A DNA stretch of 64,000 nt from positions 2,914,001 through 2,978,000 of the forward strand of contig NZ_CP117849.1 in the NCBI RefSeq assembly GCF_026151165.2. The letters run 5' to 3'. The notes below the pieces were generated by a model, which worked only from the letters and a program-made list of their open reading frames with translations, had not been told where the DNA came from and did no database searches. Of the stretch, positions 27,448 to 35,372 are shown in pieces; the first letter of the stretch is position 1; the number at the start of each line of letters is the position of its first letter. The DNA is from Cryobacterium sp. SO2 (GTDB lineage: Bacteria; Actinomycetota; Actinomycetes; Actinomycetales; Microbacteriaceae). Both the position numbers and the translations under genes were made by a program.

Positions 27448-27573
27448 TCAGGCCAGAGTCACCAGTCCACAATTCGGACACAGCCAGTACGGTGTGTCAT
27501 CCGGGCCGGTCAGCCGCAGTCGAACTAGGCACGAGGGACAATTCGGCCAGGCTGGAATTGCGTCATCATCCAT
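27448..27573 (-). CDS. Small zinc-ribbon protein (41 residues)
   Basis: The frame from ATG 27573 to TGA 27448 encodes MDDDAIPAWPNCPSC, then an arginine-containing strand, then WLCPNCGLVTLA. Two CPxC knuckles 19 residues apart form a canonical rubredoxin-type zinc ribbon, a pattern very unlikely in a chance frame. The Asp-rich first residues and Trp before each knuckle also look selected. No Shine-Dalgarno site is visible. It is convergent with the HEPN gene, 161 bases away, and lies just inside the right island border. Such micro-proteins occur singly in actinobacteria; its role is unknown, and it might bind nucleic acid or be a subunit. Confidence 0.6.
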   Translation of the reverse strand: MDDDAIPAWPNCPSCLVRLRLTGPDDTPYWLCPNCGLVTLA

Positions 27574-27638
27574 GGAATGAACGATAGAGGCCCTAGGACG
27601 ACGCCGTCGGACTTATTTTCATCCAAAGGGCATGTGGG

Positions 27639-27690
27639 TGTTAACGCCGACCGAAAACAGGACCATTAACGCCGATTGAAAACAGGACCA
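27639..27690 (-). mobile_element. IS21-like element terminus, inverted copy (right border of island)
   Basis: Reading from the left, TGTTAACGCCGACCGAAAAC begins the element with the TG expected of IS21 ends, and two GAAAACAGGACCA sub-repeats follow. Its reverse complement matches 14141-14192 at 44 of 52 bases. No transposase is attached; an HNH gene fragment follows directly. Confidence 0.75.
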
Positions 27691-27698
27691 CCGACAAC

Positions 27699-27884
27699 TT
27701 GATGGGTATAACCCCTGACTTCAAGGTGCGGATCAATAGAGTCCTGTTGGATGAAGTCGACGGTCCGATGCTGCGGCACGTGCTACAGGACATGCGTGGC
27801 AAGTCGCGTGTGCTGCCGGCCCGAGTGAGGGACCGGCCGTCACGAGACGGACTAGCACTGCGCTGGGAGAAGTTCGCGGCCTGA
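27699..27884 (+). pseudogene. HNH-type endonuclease, C-terminal fragment
   Basis: The frame gives DFKVRINRVLLDEVDGPMLR and then LPARVRDRPSRDGLALRWEKF before a stop. The order 'strand, L-x-E-x-DGPML, LP-x-R, RP-x-x-x-LA-x-RW-x-x-F' is that of the tail of putative HNH restriction endonucleases. The rest of the gene, including the HNH site, is missing, and the IS terminus lies 8 bases upstream. The frame continues upstream without a ribosome site, so the apparent ATG is not a start. This marks a break made by insertion or deletion. Confidence 0.6.
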
Positions 27885-28058
27885 TTTCTAGGGACGAACA
27901 CAGCAGCGGGATTGCAACGCTCTTTTCGGGCGCTGTCGAACAGCGCGCTTATAGCCCAATGGCAATGCAGCCAGCTGGCACAGTCAGTTGGACCAGCCCA
28001 AACGACCGCAGGATGCCGCCCGCGGAAGTATCTTGTTATCGTTTGCGAGGAGGCGTAA

Positions 28059-28742
28059 ATGGCGCGAGTTGCACAATCAGATGACGAGCTTCGACAACAC
28101 CTTCGAGAACAGATTGGATTCTTAAGAGACAGTTGCGTGCGGTTCGATGAAGGTAAGACTGAGTACGCGAAACAAGCCAGCCTGACCTTGCGAGTGCTCC
28201 TACATGACACGAGAGCAAGCCGCTCGCTCCTGGGCCTTCTCGGTCTAAAGAACAAGATGCGATTCTTGGATTCTGCGGGACAGATGTTGGAGTCAAACCT
28301 TGCCACTTCGGCCAATCTGGTGACCATGCGCATGACGATCACGGATGAGCATGGAAGCGTCCAGCCAAGCTATGTACCAGTGCTCGACGACTATGAGCAT
28401 CGTACCCATCTGAACCGCCTTACTGCCTTTGGCAAGACCCGCGAGCCGGCGGCAGGGCGCGCGCTGGATTTCGACGATTGGTGGGATCTTAGCGTTGTGC
28501 GGGATGACGCCAGAAATGATTTCTCACGTCGCCAGCTCGTTCTTGCACTCTGCAATCAAGATGGGGGCGGACACATCGATCCGGAAGTTGACGCGGCGTA
28601 CTATCGACTCACGCGCAGCAACTCGCTCGGATACGCCACTTTCGGAAGAGGGGATGAGACTGCCTTCGGCTCACCGGTTCCAGGGTCTGTACGCCAGATT
28701 GGGCATGAGGTACTGAGGTCGATACCGCGTTCCTGGGGCTGA
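28059..28742 (+). CDS. Conserved hypothetical protein
   Basis: This 227-residue protein begins at an ATG with GAGGAGG 5 nt upstream, one of the best ribosome sites in the window. Its N-terminal half is helical and charged (QLREQIGFL-type start, then EYAKQASLTLRVLLHDT and SRSLLGLLGL). The C-terminal half contains DFDDWWDLSV, RRQLVLALCNQDGGGHIDPEV and a final VRQIGHEVLRSI. I recognise the pattern HDT...SRSLL...D-x-G-G-H-x-D from uncharacterised bacterial proteins but no function. Lower GC than the chromosome and the location between two broken HNH genes mark it as accessory DNA. Confidence 0.65.
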   Translation: MARVAQSDDELRQHLREQIGFLRDSCVRFDEGKTEYAKQASLTLRVLLHDTRASRSLLGLLGLKNKMRFLDSAGQMLESNLATSANLVTMRMTITDEHGSVQPSYVPVLDDYEHRTHLNRLTAFGKTREPAAGRALDFDDWWDLSVVRDDARNDFSRRQLVLALCNQDGGGHIDPEVDAAYYRLTRSNSLGYATFGRGDETAFGSPVPGSVRQIGHEVLRSIPRSWG

Positions 28743-28767
28743 CCCAAACGGGACAAGTCGAGAAAGT

Positions 28768-29132
28768 ATGAGCCTTCGAGGGCTCTGGAATGCCTCCGCG
28801 CAAGTCCCAGCCAAAGTGCCGGCGGCAGCGCGTGCGCGGTATGCGAAGCGCTTGAAAGGGCGACTGGAACGCCTCGACAACGACCCCACCCCAGCGCAGG
28901 GGGCCGACTTCCCCACAGCCTGGGGTGGATGCGCCCAAACGCCAAGCAGCGAGTCCGGTCCTCCAGCGGGACTGCATCCTGCCGATTTCTCGCGTCGCCC
29001 GGTACAGCATCGTCGATGTGGTTCCCGCCTGCCCTTCGTGTAACGCGAGCGAACGCCCGCAAGCGCCTCGACGAGCGCACGTTCCTGCTCCGCTACGCGA
29101 CGATCCTGCCGACGCTCCGGTCAGCCGAGTAG
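28768..29132 (+). pseudogene. HNH endonuclease, frameshifted
   Basis: Pieces of one protein appear in successive frames. First, from 28768, SLRGLWNASAQVPAKVPAAA and RARYAKRLKGRLERLDNDPT. Then ARYSIVDVVPACPSCNASE, with the D-x-V-V-P and C-x-x-C-N of an HNH site. Finally RKRLDERTFLLRYATILPTL before the stop at 29132. The first His of the HNH triad and the central loop are not continuous. At least two frame changes are needed, so the gene is dead. It may be related to the fragment at 27699-27884 but covers a different part. Confidence 0.55.
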
Positions 29133-29248
29133 GCGCCGGCATCCCACCGGGTCGCACCCCACCAGCCTCGTCCTCCTTCAGAGCACGTTACCCAACCGGT
29201 TACCTGGTGGTGGTACGGTATCCGAGGCCCAGGCAGGGCCACGACAAT

Positions 29249-29475
29249 CTTCGATCGAAGGCGGGTGAGTAGCCATGGCTGGTGATAGTCCGCGCTCCAC
29301 TCCCTTCGCGGTTGTTGTTTCGCCCTGACCTTCTAGGCCGGGCGTCGCGCCGGGAGTGGCGCGCTACTGAACCTCCCTTGCGAGGTGGCATTTGTGTGCC
29401 GTCGATTCTTGACGCGCCCCTGGCCGCCTTGGGCTTGCTCACGCGCTCTCGTCGACCGACCGACGGAGTACGACC
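29249..29475 (+). promoter_or_regulatory. Structured 5' leader of corA, candidate Mg2+-responsive element
   Basis: Bases 29292-29304 (GCGCTCCACTCCC) and 29352-29364 (GGGAGTGGCGCGC) pair at 12 of 13 positions across a 47-base interior. Smaller hairpins are CTTCGATCGAAG (29249-29260) and ACCTC/GAGGT (29371-29386). A TACGGT -10 candidate is at 29214. The leader ends in GGAG 7 nt before the corA ATG. It does not match the M-box or yybP-ykoY consensus as I know them. Confidence 0.35.
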
Positions 29476-30534
29476 ATGGCACTCATCGACAACGGCATCT
29501 ACGTGACCGGGCAGCGCACTTCCAGCCCGCAGAGCCTCGACGAGACCTACCAGCAGCTACGCGAGTGCGCGGGAATGGCCTGGATCGGGCTGTACCGTCC
29601 CGATGCGGACGAGATCCGCAGCGTCGCCGACGAGTTTTCGCTGCATCCGTTGGCCGTGGAAGACGCTTTGAAAGGTCACCAGCGGGCCAAGCTGGAGCGG
29701 TTCGGCGACACCCTCTTCGTGGTGTTGCGGCCGGCCTGGTACCTCGACGCCGAAGAGCGGGTGGAGTTCGGCGAGGTGAACGTGTTCATCGGTCCGGGCT
29801 TCGTGGTGACGGTGCGGCACGCCGAGAACCCCGACCTGGCCAACGTGCGCCGGCGGATGGAGGAGAACCCGGCGATGCTCGCGCTCGGACCCGAAGCCGT
29901 GCTGCACGCCGTGCTCGACGAGGTCGTGGACGCCTACTCCCCCGTCGTCGCCGGGCTGGAGAACGACATCGACGAGATCGAGAACCAGCTCTTCGGCGGC
30001 GACCCGTCGGTGTCCCGGCGCATCTACGAGCTACTCAGCGAGGTGATCGACTTCCAGCGCGCCACCGGCCCGCTGCGCGGCATGCTCGAGGCGCTGCTGC
30101 GCGGTTCGGAGAAGTACCAGGTGGACGTGGAGCTGCAGCGCTCGTTCCGGGACGTGCTCGACCACGTGCTGCGAGTCACCGAGCAGGCCGCGTCGTTCCG
30201 GGCGCTGCTGGAGAACGCGCTCGTCGTGCACTCCACCCTGGTGACGCAGCAGCAGAACGACGAGATGCGGCGCCTTTCAGAGGCCGGCCTGGCGCAGAAC
30301 GAGGAGACCCGGCGGCTGTCGGAAGTGGGCCTGGAACAGAACGAGGAGGTGAAGAAGATCTCCTCCTGGGCGGCGATACTGTTCGCACCGACGCTGGTGG
30401 GCACGATCTACGGGATGAACTTCGACAGCATGCCCGAGCTGCACTGGGAGTTCGGTTATCCGGTGGCGGTGGCGGCGATGGGGCTGATGGGGTTGGGGCT
30501 GTGGGGGATTTTCAAGCGGCGGAAGTGGTTGTAG
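29476..30534 (+). CDS. corA: CorA-family magnesium/cobalt channel
   Basis: This 352-residue protein forms a pentameric membrane channel that takes up Mg2+ (or Co2+). The N-terminal alpha/beta domain (VEDALKGHQRAKLERFGDTL, the family signature around residue 55) and the long stalk helices (about 120-285, many charged heptads) are complete. Two membrane helices end the protein: WAAILFAPTLVGTIYGMNF with the selectivity motif YGMNF, and YPVAVAAMGLMGLGLWGIF, closed by KRRKWL. An unusual feature is a repeated charged segment in the stalk, with LSEAGLAQNEETRRLSEVGL-type units just before the first helix. The start has GGAG 7 nt upstream; a 200-base structured leader precedes it. Confidence 0.95.
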   Translation: MALIDNGIYVTGQRTSSPQSLDETYQQLRECAGMAWIGLYRPDADEIRSVADEFSLHPLAVEDALKGHQRAKLERFGDTLFVVLRPAWYLDAEERVEFGEVNVFIGPGFVVTVRHAENPDLANVRRRMEENPAMLALGPEAVLHAVLDEVVDAYSPVVAGLENDIDEIENQLFGGDPSVSRRIYELLSEVIDFQRATGPLRGMLEALLRGSEKYQVDVELQRSFRDVLDHVLRVTEQAASFRALLENALVVHSTLVTQQQNDEMRRLSEAGLAQNEETRRLSEVGLEQNEEVKKISSWAAILFAPTLVGTIYGMNFDSMPELHWEFGYPVAVAAMGLMGLGLWGIFKRRKWL

Positions 30535-30654
30535 ACGGTGGACATGCATTACTCACTTAGGCGTGCAAAGCGGCCGACACCGGTCCCTCGACTCAGAAAT
30601 CTTGTCCTGACCGGTTGGCATTCCCGTTTTGTAAAGGCAAGGGATTGACCTTGA

Positions 30655-31677
30655 CTAGATGGTGGAAAGCTCTCTTAAAATCTCTCGCTTGACTTCTTCC
30701 GGCAGTTCCCGCCACCAGGTTGGATTGGCAAACCAATGGTCCATTCCAGCCATCCAGGCCAGCGTTAGATTATCTAGGCTGGCTTCACCGTCGATGAACT
30801 GGAAATCGTAACTTTCGACGAAATGAGCATCATCGGCGGTTGACCCGAAGAGAGTCATCGTGTCATCTCCGTCTTTCATAGACGCCATGACGACCATGAC
30901 GGACGGAGCACCGCTGGTGTCGAGCATTGTGCTCCCTGAAAACGCGACTCGCATGTCGCTCTTATGTCGATGGACCCTGACCCATCGAGGGAGCTCAGAG
31001 TCTCCAAGCGACTTCGTGAGGTCAGTGTGCACAAACTCCAAGTAGGACAGTCGACGCGCTTCTTCGAGAAACAAGAGCGTTAGGGGGTCGACGATTTTTC
31101 TCGTCCACTCGGCCTTTGCTTTCATGGAGATAGGTAGCGCATTAATGGCTTGCTCGTAGCAATCTCGCGTCACGTCCAGACGATCGCAGAACCACCGGCG
31201 TCTCCAGCGCTCACGAGCCGTTGTCCGCATTAGTTGCAGTAGATAGTCCTCCGTTGCCACGAATCGTTTGGCATTCTCAAACCTGCTGAAGAGCTTCTCG
31301 TGGTCAGTGCAGTACCCAGGGAAAGTGGATGCATCGTTTCGTCCCACCTTCTTGATGGTTGGCGATTGAAGATCCCTTAGGTCAGGGGTCACAACATGGC
31401 CGCATTCGGATAGTGGCGTTATTCCGGCGCCGTTGGCGATCACATGAGAGTTCTCAATTGCCTTCTCGGTGCACCCGATGAAAGAGCACGTTGTCTTCTT
31501 TGTCGTTCGACGAGGGAACTCGATTTCCCGCAGCTTGCTTTGCAAGGCAGTGGCGACCGCGGGATCACTTCTCAGCCCCGTAGATGCCATCCGAAACTCG
31601 CGCACACCTCTCGCGAATTCCGCCATAGCCTTTCCATCAGATGATCCTGACGTTGTGAAATCGTTCTCAACACTCAC
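30655..31677 (-). CDS. Conserved hypothetical protein with Cys/His cluster (SHVI...STFPGYC type)
   Basis: The GTG at 31677 with GGGGG 5 nt upstream is the preferred start (340 residues); a TTG four codons earlier is the alternative. A Cys/His cluster lies in the first third: CSFIGCTEKAIENSHVI, then ECGHV, then ASTFPGYCTDHEKLFSRFE. The order CxxxxC...SHV...STF-x-G-x-C-x-x-H is conserved in uncharacterised bacterial proteins and resembles a metal-binding HNH-like fold. The C-terminal 150 residues are alpha/beta with DGDDTMTLFGS and WMAGMDHWF. Low GC and a lone position downstream of corA, opposite strand, suggest acquisition. Function unknown. Confidence 0.6.
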   Translation of the reverse strand: MSVENDFTTSGSSDGKAMAEFARGVREFRMASTGLRSDPAVATALQSKLREIEFPRRTTKKTTCSFIGCTEKAIENSHVIANGAGITPLSECGHVVTPDLRDLQSPTIKKVGRNDASTFPGYCTDHEKLFSRFENAKRFVATEDYLLQLMRTTARERWRRRWFCDRLDVTRDCYEQAINALPISMKAKAEWTRKIVDPLTLLFLEEARRLSYLEFVHTDLTKSLGDSELPRWVRVHRHKSDMRVAFSGSTMLDTSGAPSVMVVMASMKDGDDTMTLFGSTADDAHFVESYDFQFIDGEASLDNLTLAWMAGMDHWFANPTWWRELPEEVKREILRELSTI

Positions 31678-31986
31678 AGTTGCCCCCAACGATGACCGCC
31701 TGGAGTAAGTCTCGAGAGCAGCATTGCGAACCTATCAGGTTGTGGAGCAGAGCGGCCTCCGAGGAACGGTATTGCAGATCTGATCTGCATAAAAACGTCA
31801 GACCCGCGCGATGCAGTCCACGATGTCCGAGTCGCCCTGACGTGGAATCGGTCTCCGGGTCCGGGGAGCTTTCGATTGCGCCCTTCGAGGTGAACGGGAA
31901 ACAAAGGCTTCGACATCAGTTCTGGAGAAGAATCCGGCCGTCGAGTCGACAGGTCAGGCAATTTTGAACGCTGTTAGGTTGAGCCG
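31678..31986. other. Intergenic boundary between accessory DNA and chromosome
   Basis: About 309 bases between two divergent genes. Composition shifts to high GC near its right end. No gene, repeat or clear promoter was identified. Confidence 0.35.
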
Positions 31987-32886
31987 GTGACGTTACCGCT
32001 CTGGCTCGCCGATACGATCGCCAAACTCGTGCAGAAAGCACCGGGGTCTCCTCGGCTGGCTCCGGAGGTCGCCTTCGCGGAAATCCCGGCGCTCACCGAA
32101 CACGTCACCATTCCCACCCGGCACGGCGTCATTGCTGCCGTGCTGTACTCCCCGGCAGGCGGCGCGGCCGGACGCGGTGTGTACGTCAACCTGCACGGCG
32201 GCGGATTCGTCATCCGTCACCCCGAACAAGACGACGCGCTCTGCCGCTACATCGCCGCCAACGCTGGGGTGACCGTGTTGAACGTGGACTACACCCCGGC
32301 CCCGCAGTCGCGTTTCCCCGGTCCCGTGGAGCAGGCCTACGACCTCGCCACCTGGGCGGCCGCAGCCGAACGGCCCTGGGATGGCAGCAAGCTGGCCATT
32401 GGCGGGCAATCCGCCGGCGGCGCCCTCGCCGCCGGTGCGGCACGCCTTGCGCTCGAACACGGCAGCCCCCGCATCGCGGTGCAGGTGCTGATGTACCCAC
32501 CGTTGGATCTGACCGTCTCCGCCGCCAGCAAGAAGGCGGCCGGCAAGGAAACGTTCCTCGTGCGGATGGGACCGATCTTCGACACCGTCTACTGTCCCGA
32601 CCGGGCCCGGCGCGGCGATCGGCTCATCTCGCCCGCCGGACCGAACGACCCCACGTCACTGGCCGGCATCGCGCCCGCGCTGGTCGTCACCGGTGAGAAG
32701 GACATCCTCCGCGACGAAGCCGTCCGCTACGCCGCCCGCTTGCAGGATGCGGGTTCTCTCCTCGCGCACCTCGACCTGCCCGATGTCGGGCACGGCTTCA
32801 ACATCCTCGGTGCACCCCGCGAGGTCGTGCTTCCCGTCTACGCAGCCATCGCGCAGGCGATCACGACCGCCTTCGGATCGGAGTAG
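31987..32886 (+). CDS. Alpha/beta hydrolase, hormone-sensitive-lipase family (first of tandem pair)
   Basis: This 299-residue protein has the HSL oxyanion motif HGGG (70-73), the nucleophile Ser142 in GGQSAGG, an Asp in TGEKDILRDEA and His in VGHGFN, giving a full catalytic triad. The family hydrolyses short-chain esters and lactones in the cytoplasm. The start is GTG at 31987 behind only weak AGG. Three bases separate its stop from the next gene, a second HSL-family hydrolase, so the two form an operon and probably arose by duplication followed by strong divergence. Natural substrate unknown. Confidence 0.88.
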   Translation: MTLPLWLADTIAKLVQKAPGSPRLAPEVAFAEIPALTEHVTIPTRHGVIAAVLYSPAGGAAGRGVYVNLHGGGFVIRHPEQDDALCRYIAANAGVTVLNVDYTPAPQSRFPGPVEQAYDLATWAAAAERPWDGSKLAIGGQSAGGALAAGAARLALEHGSPRIAVQVLMYPPLDLTVSAASKKAAGKETFLVRMGPIFDTVYCPDRARRGDRLISPAGPNDPTSLAGIAPALVVTGEKDILRDEAVRYAARLQDAGSLLAHLDLPDVGHGFNILGAPREVVLPVYAAIAQAITTAFGSE

Positions 32887-32889
32887 GCC

Positions 32890-33819
32890 GTGGACATCGA
32901 CAGAGTGCACCCGGACTTGCGGACAGCGACGCAGAAACTCCCGGTTCCCGACGCATCCAAGAAGCTGGTGCGCATCGCGATCCGGCTGGCGACCCGGGTC
33001 ATGCCCGTGCCCCGAACGGAATCCGTCACCGTCACGACCGTGACATCCGGCGGTGTGCGGTTGCGGATCTACCGTCCGGACACTCGCCTCGACGAGGGCG
33101 GGCTGCTCTGGATCCACGGCGGCGGCCTGCTCTTCGGCGACGCCCGTCAGGACGAAGCCCTCTGCGCGCAGACCGCCCGCGATCTGGGTATCGCGGTCGT
33201 CTCGGCCAATTACCGGTTCGCTCCCGAGCACCCTTTTCCCGCCGCGCACAACGACGTCCACGCCGCCTGGCAGTGGATGCTCACGCACGGAGCGGAGCTC
33301 GGCGTCGACCCGGCTCGACTCGTCGTGGGTGGGGAAAGCGCCGGTGCCGGGCTCGCCGCGGCCCTCGTGCAACGGTTGCACGACGAAGGCAAGGTTCAGC
33401 CGGTCGCGCAGTGGCTATTCGCTCCCATGCTCGACGACCGCACCGCCGACGACGACACTCTCGACAGCGCCGACCACTGGGTGTGGAACAACCGCGCCAA
33501 CCGCGCCGGATGGAGCGGCTACCTGGGCGACACATTCGCACAGGACGATCTCGCGCCGTACGCCGCGGCCGCGCGACGCACCGACCTGTCCGGCCTGCCG
33601 CCGGCCTTCATCGCGGTCGGTGACATCGAGTTGTTCTATGCCGAAGACCGGGACTACGCCGACCGGCTTGAACAGGCCGGGGTTCCGGTGGAACTCGACA
33701 TCATTGCGGGTGCACCGCACGGTTTCGAGAATTGGGCACGCGACACCGAACCCGCGAAGGCACTCATCCGCCGGGCCCACGCCTGGCTTCGGGCGGCGTT
33801 CGCCAACGTTCCGGTGTAA
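32890..33819 (+). CDS. Alpha/beta hydrolase, hormone-sensitive-lipase family (second of pair)
   Basis: This 309-residue protein has HGGG at 76-79, Ser150 in GGESAGAG, an Asp in VGDIELFYAED and His in GAPHGFENW. Compared with its neighbour it has the classical HSL cap start (SANYRFAPEHPFPAAHND). It should be an esterase of the same general kind with a different pocket. It begins with GTG three bases after the previous stop and is surely translated from the same message. The following GntR gene starts 119 bases later and has its own promoter. Confidence 0.9.
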   Translation: MDIDRVHPDLRTATQKLPVPDASKKLVRIAIRLATRVMPVPRTESVTVTTVTSGGVRLRIYRPDTRLDEGGLLWIHGGGLLFGDARQDEALCAQTARDLGIAVVSANYRFAPEHPFPAAHNDVHAAWQWMLTHGAELGVDPARLVVGGESAGAGLAAALVQRLHDEGKVQPVAQWLFAPMLDDRTADDDTLDSADHWVWNNRANRAGWSGYLGDTFAQDDLAPYAAAARRTDLSGLPPAFIAVGDIELFYAEDRDYADRLEQAGVPVELDIIAGAPHGFENWARDTEPAKALIRRAHAWLRAAFANVPV

Positions 33820-33938
33820 GCGCGGCCGCTGAGGCCTGTCGGCACCGCTCATCGGAGGATGGGATCGGGGTCTCGACGCGTCCAAAAGTCCCGAAGTGGG
33901 GGCTGGCGGACTCAGATTGTTCTACTAACATTACAAAC

Positions 33939-34289
33939 ATGTTGTTTCGAGTGGACCAGGCGTCGACGGTGTCGATCGCCGAGCAGTTGGCCGTGCAGGT
34001 GCGCGCGGCGGTCGCCGATGGCACGCTCGCTCCGGGCACCCGGCTGCCGCCGGCCCGGGAGCTGGCCAGCGCCCTCGACATCAATATGCACACCGTGCTG
34101 CGCGCCTACGCGCAGCTGCGCGACGACGGGATCCTGGAGATGCGCCAGGGCCGTGGGGCGTCGGTGCGGGCGGATGCCGGCGCCGGCACGGTGCGCCTGG
34201 TAGAGCTGGCCGACGCACTGCTCGCCGAGGCGCGCAAACTCGGTGTTGCCCTGCCCGAAGTACTGACCCTGATCCAAACGAGAGGCTGA
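33939..34289 (+). CDS. YtrA-type GntR regulator
   Basis: This 116-residue protein has a GntR winged helix at residues 10-75 (QVRAAVADGTLAPGTRLPPA, then ELASALDINMHTVLRAYAQL) and a short helical tail, as in the YtrA subfamily, whose members control adjacent membrane-protein genes. The ATG at 33939 was preferred to the longer frame because the HTH starts at once and TAACAT (33926-33931) sits seven bases upstream, giving a likely leaderless message. AACAT...ATGTT inverted bases across the start may be its own operator. It is followed after three bases by a membrane protein gene, its probable regulatory target. Confidence 0.85.
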   Translation: MLFRVDQASTVSIAEQLAVQVRAAVADGTLAPGTRLPPARELASALDINMHTVLRAYAQLRDDGILEMRQGRGASVRADAGAGTVRLVELADALLAEARKLGVALPEVLTLIQTRG

Positions 34290-34292
34290 GCC

Positions 34293-35264
34293 ATGCCAGA
34301 CGAGACCACCAACGAGGCCCTGCCGTCGCTCGACCCTCACGCCACCGGGCGGGACCGCCTCGCGGTCGGCTTGCTGTGGCTGCCGGTACTTGTCGTCGCG
34401 GGAACGGCCATGCTCTGGTATGACCAGCTTCCGGCCAGATTGCCGCAGCAGTGGGATGCGACCGGGGTCACCACCACCGCGCCGACAGAGGTGTTCCTGG
34501 CCATCACCGGCGGGATCGCGCTGCTCAGTGCGTTGGCAGGGCTGGCCGCTCTCGCACGCGGCACCGCCGACATCCGTCGCACCCTGCTGTTGATCGCCGG
34601 CTGCGCCGCGGGGCTGAGCACGGGCATCTGGCTGGTCTCGGCCGGGCTGGTAATCGCCACCGGAACGCCGGAACCGGCCGCGGGCGGCTGGCCGTTGCTC
34701 GCCGTTCTGCTCGGCGCCTTCGGGCTGATCCCGTTCGCGCTCTCCCCGCGCCGGCCGATCGGGCAGGTGCCGCACTCCCCCGCGTCGGTGCCGTTGGCCG
34801 CGAGCGAGACCGGTGCCTGGTTCACCACCGTGAACGTGCCGATGTTCCTCTGGCTGGCCGGCATCCTGGGCCTGGCCACGGTTGCGATCGCGGTGCTCAG
34901 CGTGGTGCTCGGCGGTCCCGGATCCGGCGGCGCAGTGACGGTGGGGCTAGTGACGCTGTGCTGCCTGGCCTTCGGCCGGCTGCGGGTGAGCGTCGACCGG
35001 CGCGGACTGCGCGTGGTGTCGGCGCTGCTGGGAGTGCCGCTGCGGTACCTGCGTCTCGACCAGATCGTGTCGGCCCGCGCCCAGACCATCGTGCCGATGG
35101 AGTGGGGCGGCTGGGGCTACCGGATCCTGCCCGGCCGCTCGGCCATCGTGGTGGCCGGCGGGCCCGGCATCGTGGTGGAGCGCACCAACGGCACCCTGTT
35201 CGCGGTGACCGTGCCCGAGCCGGAGCTGCCGGCCGCGTTGCTCAGCACGCTCGCCGCGCGGTAA
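34293..35264 (+). CDS. DUF1648-like integral membrane protein
   Basis: This 323-residue protein has about six hydrophobic segments (for example LLWLPVLVVAGTAMLW at 28-43 and FLWLAGILGLATVAIAVL near 190). The N-terminal LPARLPQQWDATGV matches the DUF1648 signature 'LP-x-x-x-P-x-H-W-x-x-x-G', and a C-terminal PH-like soluble part includes RVSVDRRGLRV. Such proteins often pair with YtrA/GntR regulators, as here, where the gap is three bases. Related SdpI-type proteins act in immunity or sensing of membrane-active peptides; that role is not shown here. Ordinary chromosomal base composition. Confidence 0.75.
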   Translation: MPDETTNEALPSLDPHATGRDRLAVGLLWLPVLVVAGTAMLWYDQLPARLPQQWDATGVTTTAPTEVFLAITGGIALLSALAGLAALARGTADIRRTLLLIAGCAAGLSTGIWLVSAGLVIATGTPEPAAGGWPLLAVLLGAFGLIPFALSPRRPIGQVPHSPASVPLAASETGAWFTTVNVPMFLWLAGILGLATVAIAVLSVVLGGPGSGGAVTVGLVTLCCLAFGRLRVSVDRRGLRVVSALLGVPLRYLRLDQIVSARAQTIVPMEWGGWGYRILPGRSAIVVAGGPGIVVERTNGTLFAVTVPEPELPAALLSTLAAR

Positions 35265-35372
35265 GAGGGCTGGAGAAGACCCGCTCGGCGCCGGCCGCCT
35301 TGAGATCGGCGGCGGCAGACACGAACCGTCATCTCCGCGCGGGGTCGGGGGCCGCTGACCTAGTGTCCTTGC

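Noticed and set aside
28601..29157. Minus-strand frames of 159 and 182 codons
   Set aside because: They overlap the end of an intact gene and an HNH relic on the other strand and show no protein features.
29220..29475. M-box or yybP-ykoY riboswitch before corA
   Set aside because: GGTGAGTAGCC recalls parts of these, but the remaining conserved blocks are missing, so only an unnamed structured leader is reported.
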